Notes: a model not told the origin generated them from the sequence alone. A stretch of 64,000 nt of DNA from Polaromonas sp. JS666 (GCF_000013865.1 NC_007948.1:3410001-3474000); one strand, 5' to 3'. Counted from the stretch's first letter, positions 27,730 to 39,680 are shown. Program-made: numbers and translations.

Positions 27730-28379
27730 GATTGTTTTTCCTCGACGGGAGCTGTCGTACCCAGGGTAGCAGGTGCGGCGACCACAGACTTCATCTTGAC
27801 CAGGCTGACCCGGTCTCCCCGTTTGACCCGGATCTGGTCGGAAGGATTGATGTATTTGGTGTCCTTGCGTTGACGCAAGGTCAGGGCGATGGCGGCGATC
27901 ATGGCCACCAGCAGAATCACCGCGGCGACTTCCAGCGGATAAAGGTATTCAGAGTACAGGAGCTTGCCCAGTTCTTTGGTGTTCGACACCTGGGCACCTA
28001 TCTGGCCCGGCGCGGAAGCTGCTTTGGGAGGCTCGCGGAATCCGCCCATCAGCACATAAGACATCTCCAGCGCGATGATGGCGCCGACTGTGCCGGCCAG
28101 CGGAAAATGCTTCCAGAAACCCTTGCGCACGCTGTCAATGTTGATGTCCAGCATCATGACCACGAACAGGAAGAGCACCATCACCGCGCCCACATAGACA
28201 AGCACCAGCGTGATGGCCAGAAACTCGGCTTTGAGCAAAATCCAGACGGCGGCCGCCTGGAAAAATGCCAGCACCAGATACAGCGCCGCATGCACCGGGT
28301 TACGCGCGGTAATCACCCGAAATGCCGCGAACAGCAGCACCGCGGCAAAAACATAAAAGAGACCTGTTTTAGCGTCCAT
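27726..28379 (-). CDS. nuoJ: NADH-quinone oxidoreductase subunit J
   Basis: 217 residues, five membrane helices ([36 protein letters not shown]) and a charged C-terminal tail. Membrane-arm core subunit of complex I. Confidence 0.97.
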   Translation of the reverse strand: MDAKTGLFYVFAAVLLFAAFRVITARNPVHAALYLVLAFFQAAAVWILLKAEFLAITLVLVYVGAVMVLFLFVVMMLDINIDSVRKGFWKHFPLAGTVGAIIALEMSYVLMGGFREPPKAASAPGQIGAQVSNTKELGKLLYSEYLYPLEVAAVILLVAMIAAIALTLRQRKDTKYINPSDQIRVKRGDRVSLVKMKSVVAAPATLGTTAPVEEKQS

Positions 28380-28424
28380 GTTATTGTGGATTCTTTCTTG
28401 AGCCGACTTGCGTGGCGAGGTAAT

Positions 28425-28922
28425 TCAACGGTATTTGGCGTCAGCCGCCTTGTTGGCGGCAATTTCGGCCTCGTAGCGGTCGCCCACTGCCAGCAACATC
28501 TCCTTGGTGAAATACAGGTCACCGCGCTTTTCACCGTGGTATTCAAAAATATGGGTCTCGACAATCGCGTCGACCGGGCAGGCTTCCTCACAGAAGCCGC
28601 AAAAAATGCATTTGGTCAGGTCAATGTCGTAACGCGAGGTGCGGCGGCTGCCGTCGTCACGCACTTCAGACTCGATTGTGATGGCCAGCGCCGGGCACAC
28701 GGCTTCGCAGAGCTTGCAGGCAATGCAGCGCTCTTCGCCGTTGTCATAGCGGCGCAAGGCGTGAAGCCCTCGAAAACGCGGGCTCAGCGGGGTTTTCTCT
28801 TCGGGAAACTGGACCGTGATCTTGCGGCTGAACATGTACTTGCCGGTCAGGGCCATGCCCTTGAACAGCTCGGTGAGCATGAAGCTCGAAACAAAATCCT
28901 TGACGGAGGCTACGGTAGACAT
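28425..28922 (-). CDS. nuoI: NADH-quinone oxidoreductase subunit I
   Basis: 165 residues. Two ferredoxin-type [4Fe-4S] motifs, [16 protein letters not shown] and [16 protein letters not shown], bind clusters N6a and N6b. Peripheral-arm subunit docking at NuoH/NuoB. A repeat element separates it from nuoH. Confidence 0.97.
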   Translation of the reverse strand: MSTVASVKDFVSSFMLTELFKGMALTGKYMFSRKITVQFPEEKTPLSPRFRGLHALRRYDNGEERCIACKLCEAVCPALAITIESEVRDDGSRRTSRYDIDLTKCIFCGFCEEACPVDAIVETHIFEYHGEKRGDLYFTKEMLLAVGDRYEAEIAANKAADAKYR

Positions 28923-28968
28923 ATCAGTTTCCTGCGGGAGTGGAGCTCGCTGGCGACACGTTGATGCA

Positions 28969-29063
28969 AGCAGGGGCCGCGGAACCGGCTTTGCCGGGCC
29001 GCAGGCGCAGCGCCCCCCGGGGGGGGCAGAGAGCTACACGAAGTGAGCGAACGTGGGGGCTCA
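28969..29063 (-). repeat. GC-rich 3'-UTR repeat, full copy D
   Basis: Core CAGGGGCCGCGGAACCGGC, TTTGCCGGGCCGCAGGCGCA, then a C8/G7 hairpin and the end CACGAAGTGAGCGAACGTGG. On the coding strand it begins within three bases of the nuoH stop codon and fills most of the gap to nuoI. Confidence 0.88.
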
Positions 29064-29065
29064 TG

Positions 29066-30145
29066 TTATTTCCAGATGTTGTAGGGGGTCTGCATCCAGG
29101 CCCCAACGACCACCAGCCAGACCAGGGTCACAGGTATGAAGATCTTCCAGCCCAGACGCATGATCTGGTCGTAACGGAAGCGTGGGAAGGTAGCGCGCAC
29201 CCAGAGGAACATGGTGACGACGACAAAGGTTTTGGCACCCAACCAGATCCAGCCTGGAATCAAATTGAACAGCCACCAGTCCACTGGCGACAACCAGCCG
29301 CCCAGGAAAAGAATGACGGCCAGGATGGCGACCAGCCACATGTTGGCGTACTCGGCCAGGAAGAACATGGCAAAGGCCATGCCCGAATACTCGACCATAT
29401 GGCCCGCCACAATTTCCGACTCGCCCTCAACCACGTCAAACGGATGACGATTGGTTTCGGCCAGCCCGGAGATGAAATACACGACAAAAATCGGCAGCAG
29501 CGGCAACCAATTCCAGGACAGGAAATTCAGGCCATAACCGACAGCGATACCTTTGGCCTGGCTCATCACGATGTCGGTCATGTTCAGACTGGCTGAGACC
29601 ATCAGCACCACCACCAGACAGAAACCCATGGCGATCTCGTAGCTCACCATTTGCGCCGAAGCGCGCATGGCGCCCAGAAACGCGTATTTGGAATTCGAGG
29701 CCCAGCCCGCAATGATCACGCCGTACACCTCCATCGAGGTGATGGCCATCAGGAACAGCAGGCCAGCATTGATGTTGGACAGTGCAATGTCGGGGCCAAA
29801 AGGAATCACCGCCCATGCGGCCAGTGCCGGCATGATGGTCATGATGGGGCCCAATACAAACAGGCCTTTGCTGGCCGCCGTCGGCATGATGATCTCTTTG
29901 GTCAGCAGCTTGAGCGCATCGGCAATCGGCTGCAGCAGGCCGAAGGGACCGACGCGATTGGGGCCGAAGCGAATCTGGGTAAAACCGATGGCCTTGCGCT
30001 CCCACAAGGTGAGGTAGGCCACACAGCCCATCAGCGGCAGCAGGACACAGACAATCTTGATGAGCGCCCAGAGCACGGGCCAGACCGTCGCCGGCCAGAT
30101 GCCACCCATCAAGCCCTGGCCAAAACCATATACCGTATCGATCAT
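29066..30145 (-). CDS. nuoH: NADH-quinone oxidoreductase subunit H
   Basis: 359 residues, eight membrane helices. The quinone-site regions [20 protein letters not shown] and [20 protein letters not shown] (written within limits) are intact. Its ATG overlaps the nuoG stop by four bases. Confidence 0.97.
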   Translation of the reverse strand: MIDTVYGFGQGLMGGIWPATVWPVLWALIKIVCVLLPLMGCVAYLTLWERKAIGFTQIRFGPNRVGPFGLLQPIADALKLLTKEIIMPTAASKGLFVLGPIMTIMPALAAWAVIPFGPDIALSNINAGLLFLMAITSMEVYGVIIAGWASNSKYAFLGAMRASAQMVSYEIAMGFCLVVVLMVSASLNMTDIVMSQAKGIAVGYGLNFLSWNWLPLLPIFVVYFISGLAETNRHPFDVVEGESEIVAGHMVEYSGMAFAMFFLAEYANMWLVAILAVILFLGGWLSPVDWWLFNLIPGWIWLGAKTFVVVTMFLWVRATFPRFRYDQIMRLGWKIFIPVTLVWLVVVGAWMQTPYNIWK

Positions 30146-32295
30146 GCGCCTGCTCCTTCCAGCCTGGATTGCAGCCCGGCACCCTGCCGCGCATCGGCTG
30201 TCAGCTGCAACGACGTGGCGCGCCGGACCAGTCCGTCCAGCTGATAGATTTTGGCGACGGCGGGTAGAGGGCCTGCTGCGGACAAGGTGATATTGGCGTC
30301 GCTGGCGTTGCCCAGCCTGTCGGCTGGAACCAGAGCAGCGTCCACGCCGGCAATCTGCTTGAGCACATCCTGCGAGGACTCAAAATCAAAACCAGGCAAA
30401 CCGAGCAGGTTGGCCAGGACGCGCAAGACTTTCCAGGCCGGACGCGTCTCGCCCAGAGGTTTGACGACCGCATGGAATCCCTGCACACGGCCTTCTGCAT
30501 TGACAAACGTACCGGAAGTTTCCGTGAACGGAGCGATCGGCAACAGCACGTCGCTGAAGTCCATATTGGCCTTGAAGGGGCTCAGCGTGACAACCATCTG
30601 GGCGGCATTCAGCGACGCTTTGGCCCGGGCGCCTGTCGCCGAATCAAACTCGGGTTCGTTGTTCAGCAGGATGACCGCTTTCAGCTTGCCGTCCAGCATC
30701 TGCGCGGCATTGAGGCCATGGTTGCCCGGCAAGGCACCGGCCAGCTGGGCGCCTACCGTATTGGCTGCTTCCGTCAGGTAGCCGACGGTGGCGCCGGTTT
30801 GTTTGGCAATCCAGCCGGCCAGGGCCAGCAGGCTGGAGGCATTGGCATGGTGGGCCGCTGCGCTGCCCAGCAGGATGGCCTTGCGCTCACCACCCAGCAA
30901 GGACGCGGCAATCGCTTTGGCGCTGTCGGTGGCCTGCCCGGCCGCAGGTGCTGGCACACCCTTTTCGGCGGCAATCGCCGTGGCCACATTGGCCAGAGAC
31001 TGCGCCCAGGCGTCGGGGCCCGCCATCACCGCGTGGGTCACCGGCATGGCCCAGGCATCTGCCGACACCAGCTCGGCCACCGAATTGATGGTGCTCATCA
31101 CACAACCCTTGCGAACCGACTGACGAATGCGCTGCGCAAACAAGGGGTGGTCCTTGCGCAGGTTGGAACCAACCACCAGCACGCGCTGCAATTGCGACAG
31201 CGAGGCGATGGAGGTGCCCAGCCAGCGGATGGACGGGGAGGCGGAAAATTCGGCATGGCGCAGGCGGTAATCGATGTTCTCGCTGCCGAGGCCACGCATG
31301 AGCGTAGCGGCCAGGTACAGCTCTTCCAGCGTACTGTGGGGGCTGGCCAGCGTGCCGATGCTGCCGGCGCCATGGTCAGCCTTGATCTGTTTCAAGCCAT
31401 TGGCCACGTATTCGAGGGCGGTCTGCCAGTCGACGGTCTTCCACACCCCGCCCTGCTTGAGCATCGGTGTGGTCAGCCGCTCGTCGCTGTTGAGTGCCTC
31501 ATACGAGAACCGGTCACGGTCCGCGATCCAGCATTCGTTGATGTCTTCATTCTCCAGCGGCACCACGCGCATGACCTTGTTGCTTTTGACCTGGACAATC
31601 AGGTTGGCTCCGGTGGAGTCGTGCGGGCTGATTGACTTGCGACGCGACAGCTCCCAGGTACGGGCGCTGTAGCGAAAGGGTTTGCTCGTCAGCGCACCAA
31701 CCGGGCAGAGGTCGATCATGTTGCCAGACAGTTCGGAATCCACCGACATGCCAACAAAGGTTTCAATTTCTGCATGCTCGCCGCGGTGCGACATACCCAA
31801 CTCCATCACGCCGGCCATTTCCTGGCCGAAACGGACGCACCGGGTGCAGTGAATGCAGCGGCTCATCTCCTCCATGGAAATCAGCGGGCCGACGTCCTTG
31901 TGGAAGACGACGCGTTTTTCTTCTTCGTAACGCGACTCGCTGCCACCGTAGCCCACGGCCAGGTCCTGCAGCTGGCACTCGCCGCCCTGGTCGCAAATGG
32001 GGCAGTCCAGCGGGTGGTTGATCAGCAGGAACTCCATCACGCCCTTCTGGGCCTTGATGGCTTTTTCATTCTTGGTGTGCACGATCATGCCCTGCGTCAC
32101 CGGCGTGGCGCAGGCCGGCATGGGCTTGGGCGCCTTTTCGATGTCAACCAGGCACATGCGGCAGTTCGCCGCAATGGAGAGTTTCTTGTGGTAGCAGAAA
32201 TGCGGAATATAGGTGCCGGCTTTTTCAGCAGCATGCATGACTGTGCTGCCTTCGAGCACTTCCACCTTCTGGCCGTCGAGTTCTATTTCAACCAT
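30142..32295 (-). CDS. nuoG: NADH-quinone oxidoreductase subunit G
   Basis: 717 residues. N-terminal [2Fe-2S] ferredoxin domain ([15 protein letters not shown]), the histidine-ligated cluster region ([18 protein letters not shown]), and the [13 protein letters not shown] motif, followed by a molybdopterin-oxidoreductase-like domain without a cofactor role. Peripheral arm electron wire. The C-terminal domain is shorter than in E. coli NuoG, as is usual in this group. Confidence 0.97.
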   Translation of the reverse strand: MVEIELDGQKVEVLEGSTVMHAAEKAGTYIPHFCYHKKLSIAANCRMCLVDIEKAPKPMPACATPVTQGMIVHTKNEKAIKAQKGVMEFLLINHPLDCPICDQGGECQLQDLAVGYGGSESRYEEEKRVVFHKDVGPLISMEEMSRCIHCTRCVRFGQEMAGVMELGMSHRGEHAEIETFVGMSVDSELSGNMIDLCPVGALTSKPFRYSARTWELSRRKSISPHDSTGANLIVQVKSNKVMRVVPLENEDINECWIADRDRFSYEALNSDERLTTPMLKQGGVWKTVDWQTALEYVANGLKQIKADHGAGSIGTLASPHSTLEELYLAATLMRGLGSENIDYRLRHAEFSASPSIRWLGTSIASLSQLQRVLVVGSNLRKDHPLFAQRIRQSVRKGCVMSTINSVAELVSADAWAMPVTHAVMAGPDAWAQSLANVATAIAAEKGVPAPAAGQATDSAKAIAASLLGGERKAILLGSAAAHHANASSLLALAGWIAKQTGATVGYLTEAANTVGAQLAGALPGNHGLNAAQMLDGKLKAVILLNNEPEFDSATGARAKASLNAAQMVVTLSPFKANMDFSDVLLPIAPFTETSGTFVNAEGRVQGFHAVVKPLGETRPAWKVLRVLANLLGLPGFDFESSQDVLKQIAGVDAALVPADRLGNASDANITLSAAGPLPAVAKIYQLDGLVRRATSLQLTADARQGAGLQSRLEGAGA

Positions 32296-32312
32296 ATTTT
32301 TTCTTTCAGCGA

Positions 32313-33716
32313 TCAGGCCTGGGCAGCCTGAGCTGGTATGTGGGATGCAGCAGGTTGAGGCGTCTTTTGCGGAATCATGGCCTCAAATTCATGGCGGAAA
32401 TGCTTGATCATGGCGCGGACCGGCATCGCAGCGGCATCACCCAGCGCGCAAATCGTGCGGCCCTGAATGTTGTCGGCCACCGAGTTGAGCAGGTCCATGT
32501 CGGTTTGCTTGCCGTGGCCGTTATGGATACGGTCCACCACGCGCCACAGCCAGCCCGTGCCTTCGCGGCAGGGCGTGCATTGCCCGCAGGACTCATGCAT
32601 GTAGAAGTACGACAGGCGCTTGAGCGACTCGACCATGCAACGGCTGTCGTCCATCACGATCACCGCGCCCGAGCCCAGCATGGAGCCAGCCTTGGCGATG
32701 GAGTCGTAGTCCATCGTGCAATCCATCATGATGGAAGCCGGCAGCACCGGCGCGGATGAACCACCGGGAATAACCGCCTTGAGCGTGCGGCCCTTGCGCA
32801 CGCCGCCCGCCAGTTCCAGCAGCCTGGCAAATGGCGTACCCATGGGCACCTCGTAGTTGCCGGGCAACTCGACGTCACCGGAAACCGAGTAAATCTTGGT
32901 GCCGCCGTTGTTGGGCTTGCCGCACTCCAGGTAGGCCTGGCCGCCATTGCGGATGATCCACGGCACGGCAGCGAACGTTTCGGTGTTGTTGATGGTGGTG
33001 GGTTTGCCGTACAAACCAAAGCTGGCCGGGAACGGCGGCTTGAAGCGGGGTTGGCCTTTTTTGCCTTCCAGCGATTCCAGCAAGGCGGTTTCTTCGCCGC
33101 AAATATAGGCACCAAAACCATGCGACGCATGAAGCTGGAAAGTGAAGCTGCTGCCGAGAATCTTCTCGCCGATCAGGCCGGCAGCCCGGGCCTCGTCGAG
33201 CGCTTCTTCAAAACGCCGGTAGGTCGCAAAGATCTCGCCATGGATGTAGTTGTAGCCGATGCTGATGCCCATCGCATAAGCCGCAATCGCCATGCCCTCG
33301 ATCACGCTGTGCGGGTTGTACTGCATGATGTCGCGGTCTTTGCAGGTGCCCGGCTCACCTTCGTCCGAATTGCAGACCAGGTATTTCTGCCCGGGGAACT
33401 GGCGCGGCATGAAGCTCCACTTCAAGCCCGTCGGGAAACCCGCGCCGCCACGGCCGCGCAGGCTGCTGGCCTTGACCTCGGCAATCACCTGGTCCGGCGT
33501 CAGTCCTTCGCCGCCATCCTTGCCGAGGATCTTGCGCAGGGCCTGGTAGCCACCGCGCGCCTCGTAGTCCTTCAGGCGCCAGTTGCTGCCGTCAAGGTCT
33601 GCCAGAATTTGCGGCGCGATATGCCGGCCATGAAAACAGGTCTGCACGCCCGTGGCCGCAAATTGCGCCAGCACGTTTTGCGCCGCAGTGTCAGGGGTAT
33701 TGCTTGAAAGCGTCAT
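32313..33716 (-). CDS. nuoF: NADH-quinone oxidoreductase subunit F
   Basis: 467 residues. NADH/FMN site [17 protein letters not shown] and [16 protein letters not shown]; [4Fe-4S] N3 ligands in [15 protein letters not shown] plus a later cysteine (TICALGDAA). NADH is oxidised here. Two bases after nuoE. Confidence 0.97.
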   Translation of the reverse strand: MTLSSNTPDTAAQNVLAQFAATGVQTCFHGRHIAPQILADLDGSNWRLKDYEARGGYQALRKILGKDGGEGLTPDQVIAEVKASSLRGRGGAGFPTGLKWSFMPRQFPGQKYLVCNSDEGEPGTCKDRDIMQYNPHSVIEGMAIAAYAMGISIGYNYIHGEIFATYRRFEEALDEARAAGLIGEKILGSSFTFQLHASHGFGAYICGEETALLESLEGKKGQPRFKPPFPASFGLYGKPTTINNTETFAAVPWIIRNGGQAYLECGKPNNGGTKIYSVSGDVELPGNYEVPMGTPFARLLELAGGVRKGRTLKAVIPGGSSAPVLPASIMMDCTMDYDSIAKAGSMLGSGAVIVMDDSRCMVESLKRLSYFYMHESCGQCTPCREGTGWLWRVVDRIHNGHGKQTDMDLLNSVADNIQGRTICALGDAAAMPVRAMIKHFRHEFEAMIPQKTPQPAASHIPAQAAQA

Positions 33717-33718
33717 GC

Positions 33719-34219
33719 TTACTTCGCCTCGGCGGATTTGAGACCATCGATGAGTTGGTCCAGTTTCTCATCGCTCATGAAGCTGCACATCGTGAGGTCG
33801 TTGACCAGCATCACCGGGGAGTCCGCGCAGGCCCCCAGGCATTCGGACTGCTGCAGCGTGAACAGGCCGTCGGCCGTTGTCTGGCCCATGGAAATGCCCA
33901 GCTTGTGCTCCAGATGCTTGAGCGCCCTGGCGCCATCGCGCAACTGGCACGGCAGGTTGGTGCAGACATTGAGCTTGTACTTGCCCACCGGCTGCTGGTT
34001 GTACATGTTGTAGAAGGTGGTGACTTCGTGCACGGCAATCGGCGTCATGCCCAGGTACTCGGCCACCAGCTTCTCGCTCTCGGCGCTGACAAAGCCCTGC
34101 TCTTCCTGCACGATCGTGAGGCAGGCCATCACGGCCGACTGCTTCTGGTCCGCCGGGTACTTGGCAACCTCGCGGTCAAAACGGGCTTTGGTTTGTTCAG
34201 AAATCATGGTTGAAATCAT
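33719..34219 (-). CDS. nuoE: NADH-quinone oxidoreductase subunit E
   Basis: 166 residues. Thioredoxin-like fold with [2Fe-2S] cluster N1a: CTNLPC and [16 protein letters not shown]. Two start codons are possible, 34219 (six bases after the nuoD stop) and 34207; neither has a strong ribosome site, and coupling to nuoD favours the first. Confidence 0.95.
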   Translation of the reverse strand: MISTMISEQTKARFDREVAKYPADQKQSAVMACLTIVQEEQGFVSAESEKLVAEYLGMTPIAVHEVTTFYNMYNQQPVGKYKLNVCTNLPCQLRDGARALKHLEHKLGISMGQTTADGLFTLQQSECLGACADSPVMLVNDLTMCSFMSDEKLDQLIDGLKSAEAK

Positions 34220-34224
34220 CAGTT

Positions 34225-35478
34225 TTAGCGATCAATTTCACCGAACACAATGTCCATGGTGCCGATCACGGCGACGGCGTCGGCAATCATGTGGCCGCGC
34301 GACATTTCGTCCATGGCCGCCAGGTGCGGAAAGCCGGGCGGGCGGATTTTCAGGCGGTATGGCTTGTTGGCACCATCGCTGACGATGTAGATGCCGAACT
34401 CGCCCTTGGGATGCTCGACCGCGGCATAGGCCTCGCCTTCGGGCACGTGAAAACCTTCAGTGAAAAGCTTGAAGTGGTGAATCAGCTCTTCCATGTTGGT
34501 CTTCATGGATTCACGGTCAGGCGCCGCGACCTTGTGGTTGCTGGTGATCACCGGGCCAGGGTTGACGCGCAGCCAGTCGATGCACTGCTTGATGATGCGG
34601 TTGGACTGGCGCATCTCTTCGATGCGAACCAGGTAGCGGTCGTAGCAATCGCCGGTCTTTCCAACGGGAATGTCGAAATCCATACGGTCGTAGACATCGT
34701 AGGGCTGCTGCTTGCGCAGGTCCCAGGCGAAGCCGGAGCCCCGGAGCATAGGGCCGGTGAAACCGAGGTTGAGCGCGCGCTCGGGCGACACGACCCCGAC
34801 GCCCACCGTGCGCTGCTTCCAGATGCGGTTGTCGGTCAGCAGCGTTTCGTACTCGTCCACCAGCCGCGGGAACTTGGCCACGAAGTCATCGATGAAATCG
34901 AGCAGGGACCCCTGGCGGTTTTCGTTCAGCGCGGCAATGGCCTTGGCGTTCTTGATCTTGCTGACGCGGTACTGCGGCATGGTATCGGGCAGGTCGCGGT
35001 AAACGCCCCCCGGCCGGAAGTAGGCCGCATGCATGCGCGCACCCGAAACGGCCTCGTACATGTCAAACAGCGCCTCGCGTTCGCGAAAGCAGTAAATCAG
35101 GATGTTCATCGCGCCGCAGTCGAAACCGTGCGCGCCCAACCACAGCAGGTGGTTGAGCAGGCGCGTGATTTCCGCGTACATCACCCGGATGTATTGCGCA
35201 CGTATGGGCACATCCACGCCCAGCAATTTCTCGATGGCCAGGCAATAGGCCTGCTCATTGGACATCATCGACACATAGTCGAGCCTGTCCATGTAGGGCA
35301 GTGACTGGATGTAGGTTTTGCTTTCGGCCAGTTTTTCAGTCGCGCGGTGCAGCAGACCGATGTGCGGGTCGGCGCGCTGGATCACCTCGCCGTCAAGCTC
35401 CAGCACCAGGCGCAAAACGCCATGTGCCGCCGGATGCTGCGGTCCAAAATTGAGCGTGTAGTTTTTGATTTCAGCCAT
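34225..35478 (-). CDS. nuoD: NADH-quinone oxidoreductase subunit D
   Basis: 417 residues, related to the large subunit of NiFe hydrogenases. Quinone-site histidines in [20 protein letters not shown], then [14 protein letters not shown], and RIKPPGFPHL-like [18 protein letters not shown]. Separate from nuoC, not fused. A repeat lies between nuoC and nuoD. Confidence 0.97.
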   Translation of the reverse strand: MAEIKNYTLNFGPQHPAAHGVLRLVLELDGEVIQRADPHIGLLHRATEKLAESKTYIQSLPYMDRLDYVSMMSNEQAYCLAIEKLLGVDVPIRAQYIRVMYAEITRLLNHLLWLGAHGFDCGAMNILIYCFREREALFDMYEAVSGARMHAAYFRPGGVYRDLPDTMPQYRVSKIKNAKAIAALNENRQGSLLDFIDDFVAKFPRLVDEYETLLTDNRIWKQRTVGVGVVSPERALNLGFTGPMLRGSGFAWDLRKQQPYDVYDRMDFDIPVGKTGDCYDRYLVRIEEMRQSNRIIKQCIDWLRVNPGPVITSNHKVAAPDRESMKTNMEELIHHFKLFTEGFHVPEGEAYAAVEHPKGEFGIYIVSDGANKPYRLKIRPPGFPHLAAMDEMSRGHMIADAVAVIGTMDIVFGEIDR

Positions 35479-35508
35479 GGTCTACCAAATTTTTGCAGTG
35501 CTAATGCT

Positions 35509-35605
35509 GCCGCGCCGGGCCGCCCCAAGCAAGGCAGCGCCCCACTCTTTAGTGCAAGGGGCAGCGAACTGCCGCAGGCTCACGCAGTGACGAGCGTGGG
35601 GGCTC
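35509..35605 (-). repeat. 3'-UTR repeat, variant copy E
   Basis: A variant with the far end GCCGCGCCGGGCCGCCCCAA and the conserved near end CACGCAGTGACGAGCGTGGG. On the coding strand it begins at the nuoC stop codon (35604-35606) and fills the gap to nuoD. Confidence 0.75.
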
Positions 35606-36215
35606 ATTGAAGGCCACCGTAGTTGTCCTCACGAATCACGCGAGGCGTGATCTCGCGGGGCTCGATGGTGACCGGCTGGTAAATCACGCGCTTTTGCTCG
35701 GCGTCATAGCGCATTTCCACGTAGCCCGTGGTCGGGAAATCCTTGCGGAAAGGATGGCCGATGAAACCGTAGTCGGTCAGGATGCGGCGCAGATCGTTAT
35801 GGCCTTCAAAGATGATGCCGTAGAGGTCAAACGCTTCACGCTCGAACCAGTTGGCCGAGTTCCACACACCATTCACTGAGTCAACGACCGGGAAATCGTC
35901 ATCAGGGCAAAACACCTTGAGCCGCACGCGCTGGTTCAGGCTGACCGACAGCAGATGCGAGGCAACGCAGTAGCGCAGGCCATCGTATTGGCCATCCTTG
36001 TATTCGGAGTAGTCCAGGCCGCACAGGTCGATCAGCTGCTCGAAGCGGCAGCCTGCGGCATCGCGCAACAGAACGGCCGACGCGAGGTAATCGGCGGCGC
36101 CGACCGTCACGGTCACCTCACCCAGCGCGATCTTCAGGCTCTTGACCTTGTCGCCGAGCACCGCCGCGATGGTGTCGCCAAGCTGCGTGGCGGAAACGGG
36201 AAACGAGGACAGCAT
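35604..36215 (-). CDS. nuoC: NADH-quinone oxidoreductase subunit C
   Basis: 203 residues, 30-kDa subunit family: [59 protein letters not shown]. The ATG shares one base with the nuoB stop (TGATG), which fixes the start although the frame is open far upstream. Peripheral arm, near the quinone site. Confidence 0.96.
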   Translation of the reverse strand: MLSSFPVSATQLGDTIAAVLGDKVKSLKIALGEVTVTVGAADYLASAVLLRDAAGCRFEQLIDLCGLDYSEYKDGQYDGLRYCVASHLLSVSLNQRVRLKVFCPDDDFPVVDSVNGVWNSANWFEREAFDLYGIIFEGHNDLRRILTDYGFIGHPFRKDFPTTGYVEMRYDAEQKRVIYQPVTIEPREITPRVIREDNYGGLQ

Positions 36216-36694
36216 CAGGCCCTCGCGATCGTGTTGGTGCGGCGGATTTTCTGCTGCAACTGGATGATGCCGTACAACAGCGCTTCGGCGGTGGGCGGGC
36301 AGCCCGGCACATAGACATCCACCGGAACGATGCGGTCGCAACCGCGAACCACGGAATAACTGTAGTGGTAGTAACCGCCTCCGTTGGCGCAGGAGCCCAT
36401 GGAGAGCACCCAGCGCGGCTCGGACATCTGGTCGTACACCTTGCGCAGGGCGGGCCCCATCTTGTTGCACAGCGTGCCGGCAACAATCATCAGGTCGGAC
36501 TGGCGCGGGCTGGGCCGAAACAGCATGCCGAAACGGTCCATGTCATAACGGGCCGCGCCCGCATGCATCATTTCCACGGCGCAGCAGGCCAGACCAAAAG
36601 TCATGGGCCACAGCGAGCCGGTCTTGGCCCAGTTGACCACCGAGTCGTAACTCGTAGTCATGAAGCCTTCGTTGAAAACACCTTCAAGTGACAT
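36215..36694 (-). CDS. nuoB: NADH-quinone oxidoreductase subunit B
   Basis: 159 residues with the four cysteine ligands of cluster N2: [22 protein letters not shown] and [14 protein letters not shown]. This cluster donates electrons to quinone. Confidence 0.97.
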
Positions 36695-36757
36695 ACCCGT
36701 ACCTTATTTGGTGGATTTGGTGGCGACCTCGTCGCGAAGAACCCTCGGGATCTTTTC

Positions 36758-37117
36758 TTATTCCCAGTCCAGCGCACCCTTTTTCCACTCGTAGACAAAG
36801 CCCACGACCAGAATGCCCAGGAAAATCATGACCGACCAGAAACCCACCGAACCAACCTCCTTGAGCGCAACCGCCCAGGGAAAGAGGAACGCGATTTCGA
36901 GGTCAAAAAGAATGAAGAGGATGGCGATCAGGTAGTAGCGCACATCGAATTTCATGCGGGCATCCTCGAAAGCTTCGAAGCCGCACTCGTAGGGGGAATT
37001 TTTTTCGCTGTCGGGACGCACCGGGCCCAGCAAACGACCCAGCACTTGGGGCACCACACCGACACCCACACCGACCAGAATAAACAGGAGAACAGGAAGG
37101 TATTGATCGAGGTTCAT
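36758..37117 (-). CDS. nuoA: NADH-quinone oxidoreductase subunit A
   Basis: 119 residues, three membrane helices, with the conserved loop [20 protein letters not shown]. First gene of the nuo operon. ATG 37117 ([12 protein letters not shown]) matches the family; the frame remains open upstream through the region before the tRNA. About 100 bases separate it from tRNA-Leu. Confidence 0.96.
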   Translation of the reverse strand: MNLDQYLPVLLFILVGVGVGVVPQVLGRLLGPVRPDSEKNSPYECGFEAFEDARMKFDVRYYLIAILFILFDLEIAFLFPWAVALKEVGSVGFWSVMIFLGILVVGFVYEWKKGALDWE

Positions 37118-37217
37118 CGTGGATTCAACTTCTGAAAAGCCACCTGCGCGGTTTATTTCAGCCTGCCGTTTGCCCCGACAGCTTCGCCCAAAGCGCCGCT
37201 GCCGATGCTTGTCAATC

Positions 37218-37302
37218 TGGTGCGGACGGCGAGACTCGAACTCGCACACCTTTCGGCACTACCCCCTCAAGATAGCGTGTCTACCAATTTCACCACGTCC
37301 GC
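37218..37302 (-). tRNA. tRNA-Leu (anticodon GAG)
   Basis: On the minus strand an 85-base cloverleaf with acceptor GCGGACG/CGTCCGC, D-loop with AAATTGGTAGAC, anticodon arm CTATC-TTGAGGG-GGTAG (anticodon GAG, loop flanked as in E. coli leu tRNA GAG), a long class II variable arm, T-arm GTTCGAGTC and encoded 3' ACCA. It lies between secG and nuoA in the same direction. Confidence 0.95.
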
Positions 37303-37418
37303 GGTATTCAGCTGTCCGGATGGCATGAGGAAACCTCGCGGTTTTGAGCTTTCCAGACAGCTTTAGAGTTTAACCTGAAATCGCGCCCCTCCCGGCCGGG
37401 TGCGACACCTTAATCATG

Positions 37419-37841
37419 TTATTTCGTTGGGATTTGCGCAGCACCTGATGCGGCGGGAGCAGGTGGCGCAGGAACCGCAGGCTGGACAGCTGCAGGTGCC
37501 GTGGTACCAGGAATTTGTGCAGCCCCCGACGCGGCAGGCGCGGGTGCAGAAGCCGCCCCCGAGACAGCGGCAGCGTCCAGCACGCTGGAGCTGGTGCGCG
37601 GCTGCGCATTGCCGAAATAAGCCAGCAGCAGGGTGCAGGCAAAAAACACCGCAGCCAGTACGCCGGTGGTACGGGACAGAAAATTGGCGCTGCCACTGGC
37701 GCCAAACAGGCTGCCCGAGCCGCCACTGCCAAACGCTGCACCCATGTCGGCGCCTTTGCCGTGCTGCACCAGGATCAGGCCAATCATGCCTAAGGCGGCG
37801 AGCATTTGCAGGGCAAGGACAATGGTCAATACAACGTTCAT
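37419..37841 (-). CDS. secG: Preprotein translocase subunit SecG
   Basis: 140 residues. Two membrane segments (VVLTIVLALQMLAALGMIGLI and TGVLAAVFFACTLLLAYF, first shortened here) around the conserved loop LVQHGKGADMGAAFGSGGSGS. The C-terminal 65 residues are an alanine/proline tail with imperfect repeats (AASGAAQIPGT, AASGAAQIPTK), which is longer than in E. coli. Accessory subunit of SecYEG. Confidence 0.93.
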   Translation of the reverse strand: MNVVLTIVLALQMLAALGMIGLILVQHGKGADMGAAFGSGGSGSLFGASGSANFLSRTTGVLAAVFFACTLLLAYFGNAQPRTSSSVLDAAAVSGAASAPAPAASGAAQIPGTTAPAAVQPAVPAPPAPAASGAAQIPTK

Positions 37842-37874
37842 ATCTACTCCTAAATTAATAGCGTTCTGCAGCCG

Positions 37875-38642
37875 TCAAATCTGGGCTGCAGCAATAATTT
37901 TCAAAAAATCCGGGGCTTTGAGCGAGGCGCCGCCTATCAGGCCGCCGTCGATGTCGGGCTGGCTCAGGAGCGCTGCCGCATTGGCCGCATTCATGCTGCC
38001 GCCGTACAGGATTTTCACACGCATCGGATGGTCGGTCGCCGCCCTGAGCTGGGCCCGCAGCACCGCATGAACCGCCTGCGCCTCTTCGGGCGAAGCCGTT
38101 TTTCCGGTGCCTATGGCCCAGACGGGTTCGTAGGCCACCACGATCTCGCTGATGCAGTGCCCGTTGACATGGATCACCGCGGCAAGCTGGCGCTTGACCA
38201 CCTCTTCCGTGTGGCCGCCCTCGCGCTCGGCCAGCGTTTCACCAATGCAGACGATGGGCGTGATCCCTGCCGCCAGTGCCGCCTTGGCCTTGTCGGCCAC
38301 CAGCGCATCTGATTCGCCGTGGTACTGGCGACGCTCGGAATGGCCCACGATCACATACCGGCAGCCGAAGTCCTGGAGCATGGCCGCACTGACCTCGCCG
38401 GTGTAGGCACCCGAGGCTTGCGCCGAAACATCCTGCGCCCCCACTGCCAGGGCTGACAGGCTGGATCGGCTCGATTTCAGGCCTTGAACCTGTGCCAGGT
38501 AGGGCGCTGGTACGCACACGGCCACCTCGCAGGTGAGCGGGAGGCTCAGGTCTTTCAGCCCTTCCCCCAGCGCCTCCAGCAACGCGGCATTGGCAGCCAG
38601 ACTGCCATTCATCTTCCAGTTTCCCGCAATCAGCTTTTTCAT
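37875..38642 (-). CDS. tpiA: Triose-phosphate isomerase
   Basis: 255 residues. All active-site residues visible: lysine in GNWKMNG, histidine in [13 protein letters not shown], glutamate in [16 protein letters not shown], and the phosphate loop GGSMNAANA. Glycolysis/gluconeogenesis, cytoplasm. 33 bases upstream of secG. Confidence 0.97.
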   Translation of the reverse strand: MKKLIAGNWKMNGSLAANAALLEALGEGLKDLSLPLTCEVAVCVPAPYLAQVQGLKSSRSSLSALAVGAQDVSAQASGAYTGEVSAAMLQDFGCRYVIVGHSERRQYHGESDALVADKAKAALAAGITPIVCIGETLAEREGGHTEEVVKRQLAAVIHVNGHCISEIVVAYEPVWAIGTGKTASPEEAQAVHAVLRAQLRAATDHPMRVKILYGGSMNAANAAALLSQPDIDGGLIGGASLKAPDFLKIIAAAQI

Positions 38643-38657
38643 CCTGCTTGGCCTTGA

Positions 38658-39680
38658 TTACCAGGTTAAAACGATTTTTCCGACATGCTGGTTGGACTCC
38701 ATCAGTGCGTGGGCACGGGCCGCGCCGCTACCCGTATCGCTGCCCGCATCCACAGCCGCAAACGTGCTGTGAATCACGGGCTTGATCGCACCGCTGACAA
38801 TCAGCGGCCAGACTTTTTCCTTGAGCGCATTGGCAATGGCGGTCTTGAACGCCAGCGGACGGGGCCGCAGCGTGGAACCGGTGATGGTGAGCCGCCGGCG
38901 CAACACCAGACCGGCGTTGATCTCCGCCCTGGCGCCGCCCTGCACTGCGATGATGACCAGGCGGCCATCTTCCGCCAGGCTATCGACTTCACGCGAGACG
39001 TAGCTGCCGGCCACCATGTCAAGAATGACATTGACACCCTGGCCGTTCGTCAGTTTCTTCACTTCCTGGACAAAGTCAGCGGTCTTGTAATTGATCGCAT
39101 GGTCGGCACCCAGTGCCAGGCAGGCGGCGCATTTTTCGTCGCTGCCCGCTGTCACCAGGACCGTCGCGCCGAGCGCCTTGGCCATCTGGATGGCCGTGAC
39201 GCCAATGCCGCTGGAGCCGCCCTGAATCAGGAGCGTCTCCCCAGCCTGCAGTCGCGCGCGGTCGAAGACATTGCTCCAGACGGTGAAGAAGGTCTCGGGC
39301 AGCGCGGCCGCCTCCACGTCACTCAGCGCCACGCCGTTGCAAGTGGGCACGGGCAGGCATTGGCCCACGGGCGCCACGCAGAGCTCGGCATAGCCGCCGC
39401 CGGCGACCAGCGCGCAAACGCGATCACCGATCTTGAAACCGGCCGCCGCCATCGCCGCAGCATCGCCCGCCACGATCTCACCCGCCACTTCCAGGCCGGG
39501 AATGTCGGAAGCACCCGGCGGGACCGGGTAATTGCCCGTCCGCTGGAACACATCCGGGCGGTTCACGCCACTGGCCTTGACGCGAATCAACACTTCACCG
39601 GCGCCGGCTTGCGCGTCAGGGCGTTCGCCCAGACGCAGCACATCAGGCGCACCATAGGAGGTGATTTCAATGGCTTTCAT
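38658..39680 (-). CDS. NAD(P)H:quinone oxidoreductase, PIG3-like MDR family
   Basis: 340 residues, zinc-free medium-chain reductase. N-terminus MKAIEITSYGAPDVLRLGE, then VNRPDVFQRTGNYPVPPG, the nucleotide fold LLIQGGSSGIGVTAIQMAKA and ILDMVAGSYVSREV. Probably reduces quinones with NADPH. Fifteen bases before tpiA, same operon. Confidence 0.9.
   Translation of the reverse strand: MKAIEITSYGAPDVLRLGERPDAQAGAGEVLIRVKASGVNRPDVFQRTGNYPVPPGASDIPGLEVAGEIVAGDAAAMAAAGFKIGDRVCALVAGGGYAELCVAPVGQCLPVPTCNGVALSDVEAAALPETFFTVWSNVFDRARLQAGETLLIQGGSSGIGVTAIQMAKALGATVLVTAGSDEKCAACLALGADHAINYKTADFVQEVKKLTNGQGVNVILDMVAGSYVSREVDSLAEDGRLVIIAVQGGARAEINAGLVLRRRLTITGSTLRPRPLAFKTAIANALKEKVWPLIVSGAIKPVIHSTFAAVDAGSDTGSGAARAHALMESNQHVGKIVLTW

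Noticed and set aside
28924..29106. Short frame starting [15 protein letters not shown]
   Set aside because: It is simply the translation of repeat copy D after nuoH; similar peptides arise at other copies.
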